Of a stretch of DNA of 23,314 nucleotides, positions 1 through 6,971 are shown in pieces; position 1 is the stretch's first letter, and each line of letters opens with the position of its first letter. Source of the stretch: a virus; the IMG/VR virus record IMGVR_UViG_3300020421_000150, positions 1-23,314 of that record. The stretch is one strand, 5' to 3'. The notes below the pieces were generated by a model. That model was not told the origin of the DNA. It saw nothing but the letters and a program-made list of their open reading frames with translations, and searched no databases. Position numbers and translations under genes: made by a program.

Positions 1-1071
1 AGTATTTCAAATCACGATACAGGAGACTTGACAGAGGGTTCTAATTTATACTTTACAAACGCAAGGGCAGACGGCAGAGCAGATGGTAGAATAGCAGCTG
101 CTAACATTGGTGACTTAAACAATGTCACAACATCATCTCTAACAAACGGTGATGTTTTAGAGTATAACGGTTCAGTATTTGCTAATACAAATTTAGAAGA
201 AAAAGTTGAAGATATAATCAACGGCGCTTTAGTAGGCGGAACTAATATAACTGTCACATATAATGATGGTGCTGGCACAATAACTATCGATAACGATAAT
301 ACTGCTGATATAACAGCTGTAAGTGCTGGTGATGGTCTATCAGGTGGTGGCACATCAGGAGATGTATCACTTGCAGTAAATGTAGATGACAGTTCTATAG
401 AAATAGACTCAGATACACTTAGAGTAAAATCGGGTGGTATCACAAATGGCATGTTATCAGGTGGTATTACAAACAGTAAATTATCAGCTAGTTCTATTAC
501 TATAAATGGCACATCAGTTTCACTTGGTGGAACAAGAACTTTAGATACTGCTGATTTTGCAGAAAATGGAAATCTTTTCTTTACAAACGCAAGGGCAGAT
601 GCTAGAATAGCAGCTGCTAGTATTGCAGATTTATCAGATGTTGGTTCAGTGTCAGGTGCAAACTCTGGTCAGATATTAGTATTTGATTCAAATGGTGATT
701 TACAAGTTGCAAACAACTCAACAGGCACAAACTCTATCTCAGAGGAAGACAATAAATACTTTACAGATGACAGAGTAGCACATGTATTCAAATTAGATGA
801 TAACTCAGATGGTGGTAACGATACTGAATTAAGTAAAGGTATTAAATTAACATATACAGATAACTCAGATGGTAGCACAGACACATCTTTAGATGGCAGA
901 ATAGCAGTAGAACTAGAAGTAGGTTCATTAGGTGGTCTTTCAATACCAACAAGTGGTGGAGATGCAAACAAAGTTCAATTAGATTACTCAGTTATATCTG
1001 ATTCTGATTTAAGTGGTGGTCTTCCAAGTGGTTCAGGCAAAGATGTAGGTCATCTATACTTTTTAATATAA
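1..1071 (+). CDS. Modular tail fiber protein, 5' end missing
   Basis: The reading frame is open from base 1, so the true start lies outside the window; the first in-frame TTG at 28 is probably not the start. About 356 residues are visible, rich in Ser, Thr, Asp, Asn and Gly with almost no Cys or Trp, as in trimeric beta-rich phage fibers. Modules visible are the EGSNLYFTNARAD type (near the start, and again at about base 560), GDGLSGGGTSGDVSL (about 330), and VDDSSIEIDSDTLRVK followed by GITNGMLSGGITNSKL (382 onward). The same modules recur in the 1317-residue fiber at 6972, so the two genes are paralogous mosaics. It probably forms part of a tail or side fiber that contacts the host surface. 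It ends in TAA and the next gene starts four bases later. The structural role is likely; which fiber it belongs to is unknown. Confidence 0.8.
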   Translation, partial: SISNHDTGDLTEGSNLYFTNARADGRADGRIAAANIGDLNNVTTSSLTNGDVLEYNGSVFANTNLEEKVEDIINGALVGGTNITVTYNDGAGTITIDNDNTADITAVSAGDGLSGGGTSGDVSLAVNVDDSSIEIDSDTLRVKSGGITNGMLSGGITNSKLSASSITINGTSVSLGGTRTLDTADFAENGNLFFTNARADARIAAASIADLSDVGSVSGANSGQILVFDSNGDLQVANNSTGTNSISEEDNKYFTDDRVAHVFKLDDNSDGGNDTELSKGIKLTYTDNSDGSTDTSLDGRIAVELEVGSLGGLSIPTSGGDANKVQLDYSVISDSDLSGGLPSGSGKDVGHLYFLI

Positions 1072-1075
1072 TGAT

Positions 1076-2671
1076 ATGTCAGACGATATTTTTATCAAAC
1101 ACGGTTTAGGAGCATTTCAACAACCTTACATAGGCAGAGCTTCCGTAAACGCACAAGAACCAATCATCTCACAGAGAGATGCGAGAACTCCTGGTAACGC
1201 TAGACAACCAGGCACATATCAACATAGAACTCCAGGAACATATCAGCTTCCTGCAAGCGCTCAAACTCCATTTATAAGAAATGCTCAAACACCAAACATT
1301 AGGGCGCAACAAGAACCTAATATTAGAAATGCACAAGAACCAAATATTAGGTCACAACAAGAACCAAATATTAGAGATAATCAGACGGTAATAACTTATC
1401 AACATAGAACGCCATCAATATATCAGAATAGTTATCAACATAGACAACCAAGCACATATCAACATCAATCGCCGTCTATAAGTAGATCACCTAGAAATTA
1501 TCAGGTACCATCTACATATCAACACAGAAGTCCAGATACTTATCCTGTTATAGCAAGAAGGCCAGTCACATATGACCATAGAAGTCCTGCTATTAAGACA
1601 TATCAACACCCGACTACTGCTACTGTTCAGTCGACATATCAAGTGACCTCTCAAAAACAAAATCCGTTTATTAGAAATAAACAGTCACCGTATATTTTTA
1701 GTTTTCGTTCACCTTTTATACAAGGTTATCAGACACCTTACAATCATCAACAACCTGCGACAGGATTCCTTACAGTAGGTCAAACAGAATTTGTTGCAAG
1801 AGCATCAGAACTTATAACAGGATTTGGCACAGGTAGTGGCATACCCAATGATCAAAATAGTGTTGCTTTCAGACAACAGGGAGCTTCAAGTGTTTTGGGG
1901 ACTGATATTGATTACGATGAGTCAACAAGCGGAAATGCTGTTAGCGCAGTTGCAGGCGTAGGTTTTCATTTTGTAGTTCAATATACAAACACTAACGATG
2001 TTCAAATTCTTGTAAAAGAGGCTAGTTCAGTTAATGGTTTAAGCGGTCACTTGCCACAGAATTCTAGAGTTGGTAATATGTCATCATCATCGTCTAGTTC
2101 ATTTAGTTATACAAGTAGTAATTTAGGAACTAGTTCATTTTTTGAATTATTCAAACTTACAAATATAGGAGCAAATAGAGCTCAAGTAAAAGTTAATTTT
2201 CCAAATCCTACAGCCTCTCCTTACAGTCTTAATACTTCACAATGGGATAGTGCATTTCGACATTACACTCCTAATGGTAGTGAACTTAATGATGCATCTG
2301 CTACAAGTGGCTCCGACTTATGCACACCTATAACTTGGCCAAGAACAACTAATGGGACAACTACAAATGTAAGTGGTGATCCAAGTGAAGAACATACTGC
2401 AGCTAAATTTTCTTTAGGCACTCCGACTGGCACAACTGGAATAACAACTTCATATGCTAATTTAGCCACACATGGTCTTTCAATAGGTTATAGGGCCGAA
2501 GCCGATACTGCTAGTGAGGGTAATGCTGAACTCGGTGGAGTATCGACCATTATTGAATTTATTGTAAAAGACTTAGACAGTAATGTTGAACACAAATGTG
2601 ATTTATTGGTGGTATTTTCAGCTGTAGCTGAAGCAGAATCAAATCAGAATGATGAGGAAGGCGGAGAATAG
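1076..2671 (+). CDS. Octapeptide-repeat virion protein with unique C-terminal domain
   Basis: The protein has 531 residues. Residues about 15-227 are degenerate octads such as QEPNIRNA and TYQHRSPx. Residues about 228-531 form a separate, non-repetitive domain I do not recognise; it has a serine run (MSSSSSSSF), a predicted beta-rich composition and an acidic tail (DEEGGE). Three other proteins in the window (2674, 10943, 13276) share the octads but not this C-terminus. No signal peptide or membrane segment is seen. The start follows the previous stop by four bases and has no good Shine-Dalgarno, which suggests translational coupling. The position among fiber genes supports a virion fiber or decoration role. 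One array segment (1333-1387) is almost identical in DNA to one in the 774-aa protein. The gene is certain; the function is inferred from context. Confidence 0.85.
   Translation: MSDDIFIKHGLGAFQQPYIGRASVNAQEPIISQRDARTPGNARQPGTYQHRTPGTYQLPASAQTPFIRNAQTPNIRAQQEPNIRNAQEPNIRSQQEPNIRDNQTVITYQHRTPSIYQNSYQHRQPSTYQHQSPSISRSPRNYQVPSTYQHRSPDTYPVIARRPVTYDHRSPAIKTYQHPTTATVQSTYQVTSQKQNPFIRNKQSPYIFSFRSPFIQGYQTPYNHQQPATGFLTVGQTEFVARASELITGFGTGSGIPNDQNSVAFRQQGASSVLGTDIDYDESTSGNAVSAVAGVGFHFVVQYTNTNDVQILVKEASSVNGLSGHLPQNSRVGNMSSSSSSSFSYTSSNLGTSSFFELFKLTNIGANRAQVKVNFPNPTASPYSLNTSQWDSAFRHYTPNGSELNDASATSGSDLCTPITWPRTTNGTTTNVSGDPSEEHTAAKFSLGTPTGTTGITTSYANLATHGLSIGYRAEADTASEGNAELGGVSTIIEFIVKDLDSNVEHKCDLLVVFSAVAEAESNQNDEEGGE
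1120..1755 (+). repeat. Octapeptide-coding repeat array (24-bp units), degenerate
   Basis: The stretch encodes diverged octads aligned on proline: P-x-[TI]-[YR]-[QND]-x-x-x. Both subtypes are present, the QEPNIR type clustered at about 1300-1385 and the TYQHR type elsewhere. Units are more diverged here than in the arrays at 11096 and 13339, and spacing is sometimes broken by insertions. Confidence 0.8.
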
Positions 2672-2673
2672 AT

Positions 2674-3480
2674 ATGGGAGTTCCTTATACATTCACAACA
2701 CCAGTTATCGCAAGACAACCTGCTAATAGAGATGCACAAGAAAATAATACCAATGTCCAAGGTAGACAACCTGTTATATATCAACATAGATCGCCGTCAA
2801 TATATCAGACAACTGCTCGACAACCTGCAATTCAAAATAATCAGAATACTGCAAACCAAGATTACAGAGTCCCACATATAAGAGATACACAACAAGCATA
2901 TCAACATCAAGCGTCTAGACAGAATCCTTTTATAAGAGACCAAAGAAATCCAGGTGCCTATCAACTCGCTTTAAATGTGCAGAATCCTTTTATCAGAGAC
3001 AGAAGAACGCCTTTTATTGCACAACAACCTAGAGTTGACCAAACACCAGTTATAAGAGAAACGAGACAACCAGGCACATATCAACATAGATCACCTTTGA
3101 CTTATAATCATAGAAGTCCGTTTGAATATCAACATAGATCACCTCTAACTTATCAACATAGAAGTCCTTCAACATATCAACATAGAAGTCCTTCGATTTA
3201 TAGATTGCCTGTGTCGAATCAAACTCCTTCTATAGGTAATACTCAGACACCTTTTACATATCAAAATCCATATACATTACCATATGATAGAAGAAGTCCG
3301 TTTATATATCAACAACCTTATATTACAAACAGACCTATACAACAAGTCGCAAAAGTTAAGGGTGTATTCAAAAAAACACCTGCTGGCGTGTTAAAAGTAG
3401 AAAAGGTATTTCATAAAAAAGATAATTCTACTGTTGAAAAAATACATCAATCTGTGCCTACTGCACAATTTAGTGATTAA
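2674..3480 (+). CDS. Octapeptide-repeat virion protein with basic C-terminal tail
   Basis: The protein has 268 residues. Nearly the whole chain up to about residue 224 is octad repeats: RQPVIYQH, TYQHRSPx, QNPFIRDQ and similar. The clearest tandem run is at 3079-3200, with successive YNHRSP/YQHRSP units. The last ~40 residues differ: they are Lys-rich (KVKGVFKKTPAGVLKVEKVFHKK), followed by a mixed tail, and could be an anchoring segment. GGAG at 2663-2666 lies seven bases before the ATG and supports the start. It follows the 531-aa repeat protein by two bases and ends just before a late promoter. It lacks both the C-terminal domain of the upstream gene and the Hint domain of the 774-aa protein. 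It is probably a structural fiber component. It is a confident gene of unknown precise role. Confidence 0.85.
   Translation: MGVPYTFTTPVIARQPANRDAQENNTNVQGRQPVIYQHRSPSIYQTTARQPAIQNNQNTANQDYRVPHIRDTQQAYQHQASRQNPFIRDQRNPGAYQLALNVQNPFIRDRRTPFIAQQPRVDQTPVIRETRQPGTYQHRSPLTYNHRSPFEYQHRSPLTYQHRSPSTYQHRSPSIYRLPVSNQTPSIGNTQTPFTYQNPYTLPYDRRSPFIYQQPYITNRPIQQVAKVKGVFKKTPAGVLKVEKVFHKKDNSTVEKIHQSVPTAQFSD
2689..3340 (+). repeat. Octapeptide-coding repeat array
   Basis: Octads of the same two subtypes as in the neighbouring genes. The best-preserved tandem block is at about 3079-3200. Synonymous codons vary between units, for example SP as tca-cct or agt-cct or agt-ccg. Confidence 0.8.
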
Positions 3481-3484
3481 AATA

Positions 3485-3492
3485 TATAAATA
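3485..3492 (+). promoter_or_regulatory. T4-type late promoter TATAAATA
   Basis: A perfect match to the T4 late promoter octamer, recognised in T4 by gp55-RNA polymerase. In T4 the start site lies about six bases past the octamer, which here is the A of the ATG at 3498. The predicted transcript would therefore be leaderless. No Shine-Dalgarno is visible in front of that gene. Confidence 0.7.
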
Positions 3493-3497
3493 GTTTT

Positions 3498-3830
3498 ATG
3501 GCTATAATAAACAACATATTCATAGATCAAGGAACAGACTTTACAATGACTGTAGATGTTCAAAATGCCCTAGGTAATGCACTTGATTTAACAGGTTACA
3601 CAATATCTGCTCAGATCAGAAAGACTTATAGTTCATCTTCAGCAACTGCAACATTTACTACTTCTCAAAATGGTGCAGGTGGTCAGGTTACAATGTCTTT
3701 ACCAGATGCAACAACAGCAGGTATTGAATCAGGAAGATATGTTTACGATCTAATGATAACAAGTGGTGCTGGTGAAAAAACCAGAGTTATAGAAGGCCAA
3801 GCAACAGTCACACCAGGAGTCACAAGATAA
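3498..3830 (+). CDS. BppU N-terminal-domain-like baseplate/fiber protein
   Basis: The 110-residue protein has the layout of the small beta-sandwich at the N-terminus of BppU-type baseplate upper proteins: an early FIDQGTDF segment, then NALDLTGYTISAQIRK, a Gly-rich turn, GRYVYDLMIT, and a final strand (TRVIEGQATVTPG). In phages this domain usually anchors receptor-binding parts to the baseplate. Here it stands alone without a fiber extension, so it may be an adaptor for the neighbouring fibers. The ATG has no Shine-Dalgarno and lies five bases after a perfect late promoter octamer. Its stop overlaps the ATG of the next gene by one base. The family call rests on the motif pattern only. Confidence 0.75.
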   Translation: MAIINNIFIDQGTDFTMTVDVQNALGNALDLTGYTISAQIRKTYSSSSATATFTTSQNGAGGQVTMSLPDATTAGIESGRYVYDLMITSGAGEKTRVIEGQATVTPGVTR

Positions 3831-4042
3831 TGGCAGATATAAAGGCAAGAATAATTGCAAACCCGAATGTTAGAGCAAAACAAGTGACTATCGGTGCCTC
3901 TAGTGTCACATTAACCACAAAGTCTATTCAAGAACTTGGTGATGTAAATGCAGCTGAAACAGATAAAGGTTTCTTACAATACAATCAATCTACTGATAAA
4001 TGGGAAACTGCAACTGTAATTGACGGCGGAACTTTCTCCTAA
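3830..4042 (+). CDS. Small fiber-associated protein ending in IDGGTFS
   Basis: The protein has 70 residues: a short N-terminal region (MADIKARIIANPNVRAKQV), a Ser/Thr/Val-rich middle, then SIQELGDVNAAETDKGFLQY, DKWETATV and the terminal IDGGTFS. The ELGDV...GFLQYN...DKWETA pattern is the short beta-strand module common in modular marine phage fibers. The C-terminus nearly matches that of the next gene (IDGGTF). AGGAG at 3815-3819 precedes the ATG by ten bases, and the ATG overlaps the preceding stop by one base. Function is not known; it may be a fiber tip, adaptor or linker. The stop lies immediately before a late promoter that starts the next transcript. Confidence 0.75.
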   Translation: MADIKARIIANPNVRAKQVTIGASSVTLTTKSIQELGDVNAAETDKGFLQYNQSTDKWETATVIDGGTFS

Positions 4043-4050
4043 TATAAATA
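4043..4050 (+). promoter_or_regulatory. T4-type late promoter TATAAATA
   Basis: A perfect late octamer directly after a stop codon. The predicted start is at about 4056-4057, giving an unusually long leader of about 120 nt before the fiber gene at 4178. Confidence 0.75.
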
Positions 4051-4056
4051 ACCTTA

Positions 4057-4177
4057 CAACATATCAAGGTGTCATCCAATGAGACACGACCCACATAGTG
4101 AGTGGATTGTTATATTATGTTCTCGATAGTGAAGAGAAATTAAAAATTTTAAAAAACTATTTTCTTAGGAGAAAGAA
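4057..4177 (+). promoter_or_regulatory. Structured 5' leader of the 472-aa fiber gene
   Basis: This is the longest non-coding stretch in the window apart from 6878-6971. Possible hairpins are GTGTC (4069-4073) with GACAC (4083-4087), CCAC (4091-4094) with GTGG (4102-4105), and TTCTC (4120-4124) with GAGAA (4134-4138). The first loop contains ATCCA (4074-4078), which can pair with TGGAT (4103-4107) as a pseudoknot or as an alternative to the second hairpin. The 3' part is A/T-rich and ends in a strong Shine-Dalgarno (AGGAGA, 4167-4172). I do not recognise an RNA family. Pairings were found by eye and no folding energy was computed. Confidence 0.4.
4079..4129 (+). CDS. Possible 16-codon leader ORF
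   Basis: An ATG at 4079 opens a 16-codon frame (MRHDPHSEWIVILCSR) ending in TAG. AAGGTG at 4066-4071 lies seven bases upstream and could act as a Shine-Dalgarno. It overlaps the hairpins of the leader, so translation and folding would interfere. It could be chance: the frame is short and no comparison was possible. It is listed because the composition (Trp, Cys, His) differs from the fiber proteins around it and the leader is otherwise unexplained. Confidence 0.25.
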   Translation: MRHDPHSEWIVILCSR

Positions 4178-5596
4178 ATGGCAACAGTAATTCAAATCAA
4201 ACGAAGCACAGGAGCGAGTGCGCCAGCGGTAAGTGATCTTGCTGAGGGCGAATTAGCGTATGTGCAGGATAGATCGGGTGATGGTGCTTCTGCTAAGTTA
4301 TTCATAGAATCTGTAGACTCAGGCGGAAACGCAGCTATTCATGAAGTTGGTGGTAAATTTTACACCGATATCGTAGATGGTGCAACTGCAACTCCAGCTG
4401 ATTTCAAAGTTGGTAATGGGTCGTCATCAGGTGGTACTTTAAAGATTATGGAAGATACCGACAATGGTTCAAACTTCATTGGTCTAAAAGCACCCGATAC
4501 AATAGGGTCAAACTTTACATTAACCCTACCAACAGCAGATGGCTCAAACGGTCAGGTTCTAGGAACTAACGGTTCAGGAGTATTATCTTTTGTATCTACA
4601 ACGAGTTCAATCGCAGGTGCATCTGATACAAACATATCTTCTGCATCATCAGGACAAATTCTTGTTCACGATGGTTCAGATTCATTCGATAATGTTTCAG
4701 TATCAGGAGATGCTACATTAGCAACTAACGGTGCATTGACAATATCTGCTAACGCAGTTCAACTATCTAACATTGACTTTTTTGTTGATGAAGATAACAT
4801 GGCTTCTGATTCAGCAGTCAAAGTTCCTTCACAACAATCTGTAAAGGCATATGTAGATTCACAATTAACAGCACAAGATGTAGACTTTGCTGGTGATTCA
4901 GGAACAGGTGCAGTAGATTTAGACTCACAATCATTAACAATCGCTGGTACAGCGAATGAAATCGAAACTTCTGCAAGTGGTCAAACACTTACAGTAGGTT
5001 TACCAAACAATGTGACTGTAGGTAACAACCTAACAGTGACAGGAAGTTTAACAGTAAACGGTACTACAACAACTGTTAATTCAACAACTACAACAGTAGA
5101 CGACCCCGTATTTACATTGGGTGGTGATTCTGCTCCAGGTTCTGACGACAACAAAGACAGAGGTATTGAGTTTAGATATCATAACGGTTCAGCTGCTAAA
5201 GTTGGTTTCTTCGGTTTCGATGACTCAACCAGTAAATTTACATTTATAACAGACGCTACAAATACAAGTGAAGTATTTTCAGGAAGTGCTGGTGATGTTG
5301 CGTTCGGTGGCATAGCTGCTACAGGACTTGCATTATCAGGTTCAATTACATCATATGACGGTTCTGCTCCAACAAATGGTCAGATTCTAATGGGTCATAC
5401 CTCAAATGGAGATATGCAATTAGGAACTATCACTGCTGGCGAAGGACTAGATGTGACAAACGGTGCTGGAAGTATTACAATCGCTGGTGAAGATGCGACA
5501 ACCTCTAATAAAGGTATCGCTTCATTTGCAAGTGCGAACTTTACAGTATCAAGTGGCGCAGTATCAATCACTGCTATAGACGGTGGTACATTTTAA
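4178..5596 (+). CDS. Tail fiber protein with Mtd-like N-terminal domain
   Basis: The protein has 472 residues. The N-terminus (MATVIQIKRS...SDLAEGELAYV...AKLFIE) is the pattern of the major tropism determinant N-terminal domain, which docks fibers in many phages. The rest is modular and beta-rich: a PTADGSNGQVLGTNGSG unit near residue 115, an EDNMASDSAVKVPSQQSVKAYV unit near 207 that recurs in the 1317-aa fiber, and LTVNGTTTTVN near 285 followed by a DRGIEFRYHNG segment, also paralogous to that fiber. It ends in IDGGTF. The start is supported by AGGAGA six bases upstream. Transcription probably begins at the late promoter at 4043. A host-contacting or fiber-shaft role is likely; the exact fiber is unknown. 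Confidence 0.85.
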   Translation: MATVIQIKRSTGASAPAVSDLAEGELAYVQDRSGDGASAKLFIESVDSGGNAAIHEVGGKFYTDIVDGATATPADFKVGNGSSSGGTLKIMEDTDNGSNFIGLKAPDTIGSNFTLTLPTADGSNGQVLGTNGSGVLSFVSTTSSIAGASDTNISSASSGQILVHDGSDSFDNVSVSGDATLATNGALTISANAVQLSNIDFFVDEDNMASDSAVKVPSQQSVKAYVDSQLTAQDVDFAGDSGTGAVDLDSQSLTIAGTANEIETSASGQTLTVGLPNNVTVGNNLTVTGSLTVNGTTTTVNSTTTTVDDPVFTLGGDSAPGSDDNKDRGIEFRYHNGSAAKVGFFGFDDSTSKFTFITDATNTSEVFSGSAGDVAFGGIAATGLALSGSITSYDGSAPTNGQILMGHTSNGDMQLGTITAGEGLDVTNGAGSITIAGEDATTSNKGIASFASANFTVSSGAVSITAIDGGTF

Positions 5597-5616
5597 TTAG
5601 TCTATAGGAGGGTAAA

Positions 5617-6456
5617 ATGCCAACAGTTATACAACTAAAAAGAAGTTCTACACAGAATGATGTTCCAACAACTTCTGATTTAAGTTTAGGAGAACTTGCA
5701 GTAAACACCTATCATGGTCGTGTTTACACAGAGAAAAATGACGGCTCAGCATCTATTGTTGAAGTCGGAAGTAATCCTTCTACATTAACTATAAATGGCG
5801 CATACTCTTTTCCAACTAGTGATGGTTCTAGTGGTCATGTCTTAAAGACTGACGGTTCAGGCACGCTCACATTCCAAGCAGAAAGCGGTGGAGGTGGTGG
5901 CAGTGCAACATTATCTATTTTTAAATATACTATAACATCGAATACGACAGTTATAACAGGTAACGATGATGATAATCAATCATTGTCTTACACAGTCGGT
6001 TCGGAACAAGTGTTCTTAAATGGTGTAAAATTAGTAGATGCTGGTACCGATTATACGGCCACAAACGCAAACACTATCACATTGGCTCAGAATGCGATAT
6101 CTGGTGATGTTCTAGAAGTAGTTGCAGTTACAGCTGCTGATTTAGTTGCAGGATTTTTTACTGCGACTTCATTTTCTACAACATCTGCTAATCAGGTATT
6201 ATCATCTAATGCAGTGACTAACAAAGCGATTAAATATATAATTAACGCAACACACGCCTCAGCAGGCACACATGCAGCTGAAGTTTTATTAATAAATGAT
6301 GGTTCTAATGCATTTTTCGTTCAGTATGGCGATGTTTTTTCAAACGCATCGTTGTTTTCACTGAGTGCAGATATAGATTCAGGTAATATGAGATTACTTG
6401 TCACACCTGCAAATACGAATACTACAATAGATACTTTTCAAATTAGACATTCATAG
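5617..6456 (+). CDS. Tail fiber protein with Mtd-like N-terminus
   Basis: The protein has 279 residues in three parts. Residues 1-60 are an Mtd-like N-terminal domain (MPTVIQLKRSS...SDLSLGELAVNTYHGRVY). Around residues 88-95 there is a glycine linker (SGGGGGS). The part after that contains VFLNGVKLVDAGTDYTAT...ISGDVLEVVAV, a widespread fiber module. The last ~75 residues (from about KYIINATHA) form a domain that the next gene repeats. A very strong Shine-Dalgarno (AGGAGGG, 5606-5612) lies four bases before the ATG, implying high expression. It is co-transcribed with 4178 and 6467. It is probably a receptor-binding or accessory fiber whose C-terminal domain may be the tip. Confidence 0.85.
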   Translation: MPTVIQLKRSSTQNDVPTTSDLSLGELAVNTYHGRVYTEKNDGSASIVEVGSNPSTLTINGAYSFPTSDGSSGHVLKTDGSGTLTFQAESGGGGGSATLSIFKYTITSNTTVITGNDDDNQSLSYTVGSEQVFLNGVKLVDAGTDYTATNANTITLAQNAISGDVLEVVAVTAADLVAGFFTATSFSTTSANQVLSSNAVTNKAIKYIINATHASAGTHAAEVLLINDGSNAFFVQYGDVFSNASLFSLSADIDSGNMRLLVTPANTNTTIDTFQIRHS

Positions 6457-6466
6457 GGGGTAAGAA

Positions 6467-6877
6467 ATGGCAGTAACAAAATCTTTTAAATTAGCTGAAC
6501 TTATCCGACATATCGAATACGATTCGACAAACGATATTATATCTACTACTAAATCTGTAGGTGATAAAAACAAAAAACGAGATGCAGTGACAAAGACTGC
6601 TACTACTCAGTTTAGTTTAGATACCTTTGCAAAAGCAGATTTTAGAGCAGCTAGATATATTGTTGCGATGTCTAAGGGAAGTAATTTTCATTCAACTGAA
6701 ATAATGATGGCACACGATGGTACTAATGTCGATATTACAGAATATGGCACACTATCAGATGCAACTTTGGCTACATTTAGCGCTGACATTAGCGGTTCAA
6801 ATGTAAGATTACTATGCACTCCAGCGAGTTCAGATTCAACAGTAATCAAGTTCGACAGAACTTTAGTAGACGCTTAA
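6467..6877 (+). CDS. Fiber-tip-domain protein, paralogous to the end of the preceding gene
   Basis: The 136-residue protein lines up through about residues 63-130 with the C-terminus of the 279-aa protein: RYIVAMSKG...HSTEIMMAHDGTNV against KYIINATHA...HAAEVLLINDGSNA, then FSADISGSNVRLLCTPAS against LSADIDSGNMRLLVTPAN. The first ~60 residues differ, being helical and Lys-rich (MAVTKSFKLAELIRHIEYD). It thus looks like the same tip-like domain on a different base, with no Mtd domain. AGGGGG at 6455-6460 precedes the ATG. It is the last gene before a strong terminator, so it closes the transcript started at 4043. Function is unknown; a fiber accessory or competing tip is plausible. Confidence 0.8.
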   Translation: MAVTKSFKLAELIRHIEYDSTNDIISTTKSVGDKNKKRDAVTKTATTQFSLDTFAKADFRAARYIVAMSKGSNFHSTEIMMAHDGTNVDITEYGTLSDATLATFSADISGSNVRLLCTPASSDSTVIKFDRTLVDA

Positions 6878-6880
6878 CAT

Positions 6881-6912
6881 AAAAGGGGGATTTCTCCCCC
6901 TTTTCTTTTTTT
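6881..6912 (+). terminator. Strong intrinsic terminator
   Basis: A perfect 9-bp inverted repeat, AAAAGGGGG (6881-6889) and CCCCCTTTT (6896-6904), with a 6-nt loop, is followed by C and seven T. It lies three bases after the stop at 6877 and separates the small-fiber transcript from the 1317-aa fiber. Confidence 0.93.
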
Positions 6913-6927
6913 AAAAACAGTTATTTT

Positions 6928-6935
6928 CATAAATA
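6928..6935 (+). promoter_or_regulatory. Late promoter candidate CATAAATA
   Basis: One mismatch from the late octamer. The predicted start is near 6941, leaving a 30-nt leader that keeps the Shine-Dalgarno AAGGA (6962-6966) of the gene at 6972. On spacing it is the better promoter of the pair with 6955. Confidence 0.5.
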
Positions 6936-6954
6936 AAGGTGTTATAACATTTTA

Positions 6955-6962
6955 TATAAATA
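6955..6962 (+). promoter_or_regulatory. T4-type late promoter TATAAATA
   Basis: A perfect octamer ten bases before the ATG of the long fiber. The predicted start near 6968 would leave only four leader bases and lose the AAGGA ribosome site. Tandem promoters giving two transcripts are possible. Confidence 0.6.
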
Positions 6963-6971
6963 AGGACACAA

